Shown here in pieces: positions 55,690 through 64,000 of a stretch of 64,000 bases of DNA; the first letter of the stretch is position 1, and each line of letters opens with the position of its first letter. The position numbers and the translations under genes were made by a program. Under the pieces are notes generated by a model that was given only the letters and a program-made list of their open reading frames with translations, was not told the DNA's origin and did no database searches. This DNA is from Nilaparvata lugens (lineage: Eukaryota > Arthropoda > Insecta > Hemiptera > Delphacidae): contig NC_052517.1 in NCBI RefSeq assembly GCF_014356525.2, forward strand, positions 1 through 64,000. Direction: 5' to 3'.

Positions 55690-56720
55690 TCACATACATC
55701 AAACCAAAAATGTTCGCGAAGTTTACTTTCTAAATTATCTTCAGCTGCTAACCAATTTGCCGGATTCATCCTGACGATGTTTAATAGCACACTGAATCAT
55801 CCTACCATTTTCAGCTCTAATTATACCAGTGGAACCAAGACTGAAATTTACTCTATTTATACCGCTATTAAGATTACATATTCTAGCTCTATGCATAAAC
55901 AGTTCATATCCACAATAAACAAAAATTACTTTAATACCATTGTAGAAATTCCCTGTCTTGCATACTTTCTTTTTTCTCACTATTATAAAAGGACAACTTT
56001 TCATAGATCCATCCTCTCACTCTCACACACAAATCCACATGTTGTTTACACATTACTTCTGACTTTATTAGTAATTCTAAAAGATAATGATTTGCGCTGA
56101 AAAGTGCACAACGTCCATCCCCAACTGATCTATGTATTTTGCAAATCTCATTACACCAACTACTTTCAAATTTTTTGTAATCCGGTCTTTCAAAATTATC
56201 TGATATCATTTCTACATTAGCATGAAATTTCTTTAAAAATTCCATCTTTTCTACCCTTAGTATAAACTTTTTGATAGTTTTGTAGACAACTTTTGTTAAT
56301 ATTATCTGAGTATTCAGTATCTCCCATCTCCCATTTTATCTTATGATGATAAAATTCCAGCCAAGATACATCACGATATGATTTCCATGGGAGTTCTGAT
56401 TTAGGAAATGTGGTGTTTCAAATTATATAAAACATATTTGACGTGTATCAATAGGCGCAAATTCTTTTAGAATAAATGAATTATCCGAATAATTTTAAAA
56501 TCCATGAAATTCGACCACACAGAAAGTTGAAATATCTGACTCACCTGTTTCTTCAATACTGCATTCTCCTTCTCAGCTTCATTATAAGCACCTCATCTTC
56601 TTCAATCAATTCGCTTTCCGTCTCTGTTTGCGAAGTGTCTTCACTATCTAAATTACACTGAAAGCACAAGAATATGTTTGTCGTTCTTGTTTAGAAACTG
56701 GTTTAGAATGATGCATCTCA
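55690..56720 (-). pseudogene. Homologue of the BIR-like element protein, frameshifted
   Basis: The blocks follow the 38747-39742 protein in order: DVSWLEFYHHKIKWEMGDTE (about 56375-56315), FLKKFHANVEMISDNFERP, SWCNEICKIH and GDGRCALFSANHY (56245-56090). In another frame come KTGNFYNGIK and VYCGYELFMH (about 55965-55885). At least three frameshifts break it. The conserved pairs SWC-x3-CKIH and DGRCALFSA-x-HY in both copies define the family. It follows the capsid-like gene in the same direction. An acidic open stretch at 56760-56880 (LLQEMEELVKIKEEEEGD) may be its lost N-terminus or a separate small gene. Confidence 0.6.
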
Positions 56721-56892
56721 TTAAATGAACTATTATACGGTATAGTCAGCTGAAAGTCTATCATAAATATCACCCTCTTCTTCCTCCTTGATCTTAACTA
56801 GTTCTTCCATCTCCTGCAGTAGCCTCAAGAATAATGCTGTTGACGATGGATCAATGGTGTGTGTATCACCACGTCTCGCGAGCAACTACTTA

Positions 56893-58177
56893 CTAACCTT
56901 CATACTTAAACTTATTTACTGATTTACGTGCACTCTGTTGTGAGTTGACAAACCTACACATACTATTTAGAAACCTATTGCACTTCTTTACAAGTGATGT
57001 TAGTGGTTTATATTCCATTAATGTATCACTTACAAGAATACAATATGCTGTTGTCGAATTTGTTACTGGCTTTTCAAATTAAAATTTCTACTCTAACATC
57101 AGTTGATACCTTCAGTGATCTGATTGATGTGAACAATTATTACAAAATTTGGTGTTCATCCTTAAAATAGCAAAATCAATTGCATTTCCATATTCAGCAT
57201 TCACGGGAAATTATAGTACGATAATGCAAAATCAAGAAATGATTTGTACATCAAAACCTTACTACCTGGGAAATGATCATAAGGATAATACTGCAAGTTC
57301 AAATAAAGTTAACATTATGAAGATGACAAAATCAAATTTCGCCATATTAGCTTTCATTGTTAATTTCCTATTTGTTTGAAATGCTGAAATCACGTATTTC
57401 GGAATGTCTGCTAAGGAGGTTGTTCTGATTGTAACTATGCTCCTTTGTTGAAGGAAGAACTGGGTATTCATGAATCTCCCATTTCCTGAAAGCTAATTTT
57501 AATGGTCTGTCTGCATCAAGTATTTTCAGGGAATTTAGTCTTCTATGATTTCTAGCTTTCCATACTAGCTTAGTCAAAGTTATTGAAACTCTCTCACCAT
57601 CTGCTGATTCAATACAATTAATATCTAATGATGATCTAAGTAGTACAGCTCTTGTTTTAAATTCAATATACATGTTTGAAATCCTCGAAAAAAGGAAGAA
57701 TTAGTTTAGTGGTACACAAAGCTGAATTTATTATCAGTAATGTATATCCTTCATGATCAAATCCTGCTAAATGAAAAATATTCTTATCAAATAAATTTTT
57801 CAACAATAATGTTTTATTGTAGAAGTGATACAACCAATCTTGATTTAGCTATAGATGTACCTGCAAGCTCATATCTGATTTCATCAAACAAATAGCCAAT
57901 TGCGTTACTCATTAATTTATATGTTGCTGACGTCTCAGTCACAGCATCCGATTCATCATCTTTCACATCCTTTCTACAATCAACTTGACCTTCAATTAAT
58001 AGAAACGAAGGACATGGGAGACAATAAAGATCCATAGAATTTATAGGAATTCTCAATTCATCGAGCATTCAAGTTTTTGATTTGCATATGGTCCATGTGT
58101 ATATACTCAGAATTGTAATAATCATTGTAGTAGTGTACATCGCTTTCTACATCTAGTATCTCACTTATAGCCGCCAT
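56893..58177 (-). pseudogene. Double-jelly-roll capsid-like protein, frameshifted
   Basis: An ATG at 58177 opens MAAISEILDVESDV. A frameshift near 58065 leads to the frame 58068-57814 with ELRIPINSMDLYCLPCPSFL and AIGYLFDEIRYELAGTSI. The middle is at 57673-57368 (LTKLVWKARNH, then AFRKWEIHEYPVLPSTKEHS), then QTNRKLTMKANMAKFD in the next frame (to about 57310). The end, with TTAYCILVSDTLMEYKPLTS, reaches a stop at 56893. Total span, about 1.28 kb or about 428 codons, fits the double jelly roll-like family known from arthropod virus-like elements. Such proteins form the major capsid of PRD1-adenovirus-lineage viruses. Four or more breaks make it non-functional. Confidence 0.7.
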
Positions 58178-58218
58178 TGACAAAATTATAATTAACACGG
58201 AATCCTAATCTCCCTAAA

Positions 58219-58311
58219 ATGCGTGTGTTTTTTGATGTTAACGGCACAGAGTATGAACTCTTACAAATCAAATCTCCACAATGTATCTATGCATTAACTT
58301 TTTCTTCTTAG
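58219..58311 (+). CDS. Possible small divergent gene or exon
   Basis: A 30-codon frame (ATG at 58219) starts MRVFFDVNGTEYELLQIKS and lies 41 bases from the capsid-like start on the opposite strand. It is amphipathic and not low-complexity, and could be the first exon or broken start of a divergently transcribed element gene. No homologue is recognised. The stretch 58312-58607 after it shows no clear continuation. Confidence 0.25.
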   Translation: MRVFFDVNGTEYELLQIKSPQCIYALTFSS

Positions 58312-58607
58312 GCATACCCATTTATTGGTTTCATACTTTGTCCTTTCCATCCAGTCTGATTTACATTTCTATATTAGAATATGCTTGCAATTGTAAACAA
58401 TAAAGCCCATGTTATACTGTTTTTTATGTATATGTATCTCACTGTTATTCTATCTTCTCTGAAATCTAATAAACTACCGTTCTGGTCAGTGATCTTCACA
58501 CTGATGGTTTGGAATTATGTGTAAATAAGCTCACATAAATTATTGGATTTGGTGTTTCATTGATCAGATAACCTGGTGGTACCTTTGGTAGGAATTCATA
58601 TAAACTA

Positions 58608-59908
58608 TGTGCCGTGCTAAGAATTTAGAAAGTTAATTTTGAATTTAGAATTTAGAAGCACACACAATATAACTTAATAAAAGGGATGCTTGATAAACAT
58701 ACCTAGTGCTAGAGAACGGGAAACCAGAAATGACAAGAGAGACAACGAAAAGAGAGAAGGTATCAATTATATTGTCACCTCTTACAGTTAAATTCAACAA
58801 TTAATAAAACAAAAAGGAGTTACATTATGAAAACCGAAAATAAAATTACTAAAGTTAAAAGTTATCTCTTAAATAGATAATATGGTAATAACCCACTCCG
58901 TATGCTCTACATTGAAAACATTTTAGATTGAATCATAAGAAGCTTAAAGGACTCTAATTTCAGAAAGAGCAATTATTGAAAATTATCATAGATATTTCTC
59001 AAAAGTTAATCATAAATAACCATACATATGTTAAGAAAAGATCCACATAAAATTCATAAAATTCTTAGAACATAAATTTAGAACACACTTGGAAACTATA
59101 AAAACACTATCAAAACATTATCAAATATTAATGATCCCCAATAACTACTATTCTGTATCTTTATATCATGAAAGCTGCAAAGACAAACATTCCTCAAGTA
59201 TCACATCATGGAATATACCTAAAAAAAAAAACTATTCAAAAATATATGTCATCAAAACAAATTTAGAAAAGGTTAGGGTCCTTGAAACTTCATTTGATCC
59301 TTTACAACTTTAAGATGAGAATTATTTGAAACAATAATTCAATCAATAAGGGACCTCAAAAATTCATATACTCATTCAACTTTTAGTAGTTTAGAAGATT
59401 ATAATTATTTATAAATTTAAGAAAACTGAAATTCCCAGCTGGATCCTTACAGAGAAAATATGGCCTCACATTTCAATGTAAAGATACAACCGAAAATCTA
59501 TTACTCAAACCAAATTAATAAAATTATATCTATTTATCCCAATAATATCTCAAATTACGATTTAACCAAAGTCTAATTCCACACATTTTAATTGATTGAA
59601 AGTCTGTCGTCACTAAAACCCATTTTGTCACATCCGGAGTTCCTGGGACGTTTGTTTAATTTGGAAAAAAGTTGTTACCTCATAGCCGTTTCTTCAATTT
59701 GAATCTAGGCTCGGTGATCGAGCTCTACACCTCCAGATGGACAGGAGACAGCATACCCCAAGCTTCTAGGACGGCCATCGATTCAGAGGCATCTCAGCAG
59801 CTTAAAGACACACGTTCATGAACCCATGAAATGATGGATTTGTACGTTGATCCCATACTTGATGTTCCCGTACTCACACCGCTTAGTAGCGGTTATAGGA
59901 TTGTTACA
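58608..59908 (-). repeat. 3' LTR of the non-coding LTR element
   Basis: About 1.3 kb, from TGTGCC to TTGTTACA on the plus strand. The first 415 bases match the other LTR. The rest cannot be compared because the window ends. Confidence 0.65.
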
Positions 59909-59910
59909 AT

Positions 59911-59923
59911 ACTCCCCCTTCTT
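59911..59923 (-). other. Polypurine tract of the LTR element
   Basis: AAGAAGGGGGAGT on the minus strand next to the 3' LTR, the expected site for plus-strand priming. Confidence 0.6.
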
Positions 59924-62900
59924 GAGTGTGGAACACCGGGTTGAGTCGTAAAAAATTTGGCAGAAAACAACATGACAGTGCTATCGGTAACACCCTGTAT
60001 AAGACCAATCGACAAAAAGGAATTATCGACCTCAAAATTTCAAATAAAATACTAATAATGAACCTCGGACTAATCAAACTCGAACTACAATCATGTGAAA
60101 GCAACAAAAATTTTTTAATGCATTTCAAAGAGCTAGCTATAAACATCAAGAGGAACAAGCAAAATAACCAAGTTCAAAATTTTTAAATAACCAAGTAGAC
60201 TAGCAACAAATTTTGATCTCACAAACGTTAAGACAAATCACCATGAAGGTAATCAACTAATTTGGAATAATCAAGATATCTAAGAAAACCTTGTGGAAAA
60301 CTCGTAAAATTTGCAACATAAGACAACAAAAAATTCTGTAAAGTCAACTAGAAATTGTGCAAAACCAGCTGCCAAACTCCACATCTAGATGGGCCCTGTC
60401 AAATATGAAGCTAAACAACCAGTAATAGACATCAATAAACAGTGACAAAAAATTTAAAGAGACTCTCCAATCAATCCTCTGCTGTTAAGTTCATAATCAG
60501 ATTATCCCATAGTTAACCTCAACAAAAAAAATCAAAATAGAAACACCAAATTAAAAAAATTATCAAATTATCACAATCATATGACCAGACCCTCATAACT
60601 CGACAAGTTGTTAAAATCGAGCAACAGACATTTGACGCATCTCACCACTGAAACAGCTGACGGCCGCCTCATGTCAAAGCAACCCTGACCTATGTATGCA
60701 ACCGCTTTTGAATGTCATGAAGCCAATAACTACACAGAGTTAACTCACATGCAACGATGTTAGCAGCTTGCATATCATGATACACGTTGACCTTGATACA
60801 TGTATCAACTTAGCAACAAAACTCATATCACCCATTTATACTCTCTATCTCGTTCCCGTTCCTTGCAATTTCGTGCAACAAAATAACGTCGGTTTTAGCT
60901 GAAGATAAAGGACATCGCGAATTGTCCAACAATTACCTAGCAACACCTATGCTACAATTCTGAATTTTCCCTTTTGGAAAAGACTAAGATCTTCACTGTT
61001 TCACAAACAGAGATACAACTATTCAGTACATCATTACTACTTAATTTCCGTTACTCATTACTCACTTGGGACAGCAACATTTGAGGACAATATACATACA
61101 CCAGTATACCTACTATTTGTGCTTCCTATCACCTTGGTACAACCACAGTATCACAACTAATGGACCTTGGCAACTCAAAAAAAAATAACTTACTACAATA
61201 TTCTCTCAACACATCAAATTACTACTTACTATCTTCTCCTTGTATACTCAATTAAACTCATTTCTCCAGCACATGAAGAAATATGACGGAAAAAGCCTAG
61301 GCCAATGATCTGATAACAGACACTGAACCATATCATAAAGAAAATTTTCCACTATTGACTAGTATATAACTGAACTTAGCTCCACCAAAAATATTTGAAC
61401 AAAATTTTATACTGCCTACCACACTCAATAAAGAACCTTCAGAAACTCAAACCTTTATTTTAAGAATTCCGGTGACAAAAACAAGCTAAAGCAAACAACA
61501 TAAGCATTTTCTCAAGATTAATAAAAAAAATAGTCCCCATATTCTATAGTACTGAAAACTGTTCCATTTCCCATTACATATTCCTTTTTTTTTCATCACA
61601 AAGTCGTGAAAAATTAAGTACCTAACCTAGATTTTCTTCCCGTTTCCTATTTTCTATTTTTGTTTTATTTAATCATTTTTCCTTTTTTTATGTTCTATTA
61701 AAGAACTACTTTTCCTATTTTTCTACATTTCCCGTTTCTTCCCCCTTTAATATTAATCACTTTTGATGCAATTATCATTGGACATGATTCTATATCCTGT
61801 CTATCTTATTCAATATTCTTTACTTTATTATTACCCATCAAATAATATCTATAAAAATTCAAGGTCACCATACTAAACCAACACTATAATTTATTGAATC
61901 TCCCTAATTTATCCTCACAATACTGCAACAAAATAATAATCAATTATCCTATCACTAAGTAAAATTAATTATCACCATACAATTCAAATATTATTTATTT
62001 ATTTTCAATTTCCCCAATTTCTCTGTATTGAAATAAATTACTTTCCACTGTCTGTATCACCAAATTAACTATAGCAGTATAATATTTATTATTATAAAAT
62101 CCAAATTCGAAATCTATAAACTTTCTCTCATTCATTATACTTAATTTTGATTCAAATTGACTTATTTATTAACAATTCAACTTTCCCTATTAAATCAAAT
62201 TTTTGATTTTCACTACCCACATTATTTAGAAAAAAAAATTTATCCCAGAAATTTAAAAATAAATTTTGACAGTGTATTGTGGCCATTCCCAGCTATCAAT
62301 CTAACGAGCCTTTCAACTGAGGCTTACCCTAAAATTTCAAAAAAAAAAAAATCCTGATCTTGGTTAGCATTCCATCTATTTTCTTCAGACCCCCATAAAT
62401 CTTCAGAAAGGAACCACACCATTCAACAGAATAACCCAATTTTAGCTCATACTTCTCTGAGTACCTGTTGCTAAAATTCTATCTTCCATTCCACAAATAC
62501 AACAAGGATAGTCCCAGCTATTAACCTTGATTTGTCATGTGGACCTCATCTGAGTAGTGCCCCTTACAACTGGCGACACTTACTCCAGATACTTAATTCA
62601 TCAAACAAAACTACAACTTCAACAGATAAGATTTCTCACATCTACCTATCTAAGCTCAAAAAAAAAATTACCACAGCCTGAAGGAAACGTTAACAAACCT
62701 TATCAAATCTGACAACTCTCTTTACAATGCCAGACCACAAAATACACCCTATATTTTTATACCACATTACTGACCCTACCAATGAAATATTATCAAACAA
62801 CTGAAATTCCAGTACTAATCAGATAACTAAATTTTGATAGACGAACATCTCAAACAATATAATAAAGGATAGACAATTTGTCTCAGCACCAACCTTACAG

Positions 62901-63561
62901 TTTGTTGGCTCACCAGACCCGCTATTGAAAATCAGCATCACGGACAACATCAAGACTCAACACTGCAGCCATCGTCTATCAGCTCAATCAAACGCAAAGT
63001 CGCCGTTCACAAGACTCGGTGGTCTTTGATGCAACACTGAAATTAGGCTTTCATTAGAAGATGCAAGGACTAATTTAAACACAAAATCAAAATTCAAACA
63101 AACAAAATAAATTCAACTAAATCAATCAATTATTATTTCTCTGCTATACTCCTCAAATCTAACCTTTCTTCAACTTTATTGTCAATTATCCAGGCTACAA
63201 TCTGCAGTGCTACTGTCACTACAGTCTTCTGACATATCATAACTTCCACTAAATTTGTGACTGTCCCTAACATGTCATTTCCTATACTAATCTCAAAGAA
63301 TAAAATTGTCCCTACACCAGTATAATGCCTTGAGCCAGGGCATCACAGCTAAATGGAAACACAGACAGGGAAAATATTAAAATTAATCACATTAATAAAA
63401 TAATATAAAAAAATTCAACTTCAATTAGTTCATCTTCAAACTTCAAGCTCCAAACTTCAATACTCATTTCTGGAATTAAGCATTCATTAGCCATAAGAAT
63501 GTTTATCAATTTTATGAATAAACTGATTTGAAATTAACATAATAAGTCAGTAAAAAGAGCA
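59924..63561 (-). other. Non-coding internal region with strand bias
   Basis: About 3.6 kb without any frame resembling gag or pol. On the plus strand C exceeds G by roughly two to one in the lines I counted, so the RNA (minus strand) would be G- and T-rich. No internal repeats stand out. Confidence 0.6.
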
Positions 63562-63565
63562 AAGT

Positions 63566-63581
63566 AGCAGAGTGGCGCAGC
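63566..63581 (-). other. Putative primer-binding site matching the 5' end of initiator tRNA-Met
   Basis: AGCAGAGTGGCGCAGC on the plus strand equals the first 15-16 bases of eukaryotic initiator tRNA-Met as I know it. It lies four bases from the LTR edge, in the orientation a primer would need. Confidence 0.5.
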
Positions 63582-63585
63582 AAAT

Positions 63586-64000
63586 TGTGCCGTGCTAAGA
63601 ATTTAGAAAGTTAATTTTGAATTTAGAATTAGAAGCACACACAATATAACTTAATAAAAGGGATGCTTGATAAACATACCTAGTGCTAGAGAACGGGAAA
63701 CCAGAAATGACAAGAGAGACAACGAAATAGAGAGAAGGTATCAATTATATTGTCACCTCTTACAGTTAAATTCAACAATTAATAAAACAAAAAGAAGTTA
63801 CATTATGAAAACCGAAAATAAAATTACTAAAGTTAAAAGTTATCTCTTAAATAGATAATATGGTAATAACCTACTCCGTATGCTCTACATTGAAAACGTT
63901 TTAGATTGAATCATAAGAAGCTTAAAGGACTCTAATTTCAGAAAGAGCAATTATTGAAAATTATCATAGATATTTCTCAAAAGTTAATCATAAATAACCA
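63586..64000 (-). repeat. 5' LTR of the non-coding LTR element (partial)
   Basis: Starts TGTGCCGTGCTAAG and matches 58608-59020 nearly perfectly until the window ends. Confidence 0.75.

Larger units (their letters stand above)
58608..64000 (-). mobile_element. Non-coding LTR retroelement (LARD-like), minus strand, cut by window end
   Basis: The block starting TGTGCCGTGCTAAG at 58608 recurs at 63586 and continues to the window end with only about five differences in 415 bases. The plus-strand right edge of the first copy is TTGTTACA at about 59908, directly followed by CTCCCCCTTCTTG, a polypurine tract on the minus strand. So 58608-59908 is the 3' LTR and 63586 onward the 5' LTR. The internal region has no gag or pol. 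Such large non-coding elements are mobilised by enzymes of a related autonomous element. Confidence 0.7.

Noticed and set aside
59926..60186. Coding frames in the interior of the LTR element
   Set aside because: Short, overlapping on both strands, without gag or pol motifs.
63566..63581. A tRNA-Met gene or tRNA-derived SINE
   Set aside because: Only the first 15-16 bases match; the anticodon arm, T arm and B-box are absent.

Overview
The window has the look of an insect chromosome, most likely a hemipteran and possibly a planthopper. It is AT-rich, packed with transposable elements, holds two 100-base assembly gaps, and contains no cellular gene I can support. The species guess rests only on the style of the repeats and is inference. 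Almost every readable protein signal belongs to a mobile or virus-derived element, and nearly all are broken by stops and frameshifts.

Layout. 1-930: a GC-rich foldback repeat and a Harbinger-type transposase fragment. 927-6819: a BEL/Pao LTR retrotransposon on the minus strand with both 494-base LTRs, recognisable gag, protease, reverse transcriptase, RNase H and integrase zinc-finger pieces, but no integrase catalytic core. 7290-9110: repeats and a LINE reverse-transcriptase fragment. 11800-17175: a decayed LINE about 5 kb long (PHD-finger ORF1, endonuclease, YADD reverse transcriptase, A-rich tail) lying between inverted repeats of about 75 bases. 17179-34130: Helitron-like elements, several palindromic MITE-like elements, a transposon family that carries a (CA)n microsatellite at a fixed internal site, and long polypurine tracts.

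34556-51879 is the most important object. It is a 17,324-base element with terminal inverted repeats that begin AG and end CT, and it is flanked by a perfect 6-base direct repeat, GCTGTT. These are the hallmarks of a Maverick/Polinton (adintovirus-like) DNA element. Inside are a fragment of protein-primed family B DNA polymerase, a chromodomain-type integrase tail, two copies of a P-loop ATPase fragment, a spliced OB-fold-like gene, a gene with a BIR-like end, and several unrecognised genes. Its inverted repeats carry CT/GA-rich microsatellites and a 169/193-base tandem array.

53.8-58.6 kb holds a second, related element on the minus strand: a broken double-jelly-roll capsid-like gene, then homologues of the BIR-like, OB-fold-like and CFS-KF genes of the first element. 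Shared gene families point to one lineage of virus-like elements in this genome. The capsid-like gene is present only in the second copy, and polymerase, integrase and ATPase pieces are seen only in the first.

58608 to the window end is a young LTR element on the minus strand. Its LTRs are nearly identical where both can be read. Its internal region of about 3.7 kb is non-coding and strand-biased, and its putative primer-binding site matches the 5' end of initiator tRNA-Met rather than a tRNA 3' end.
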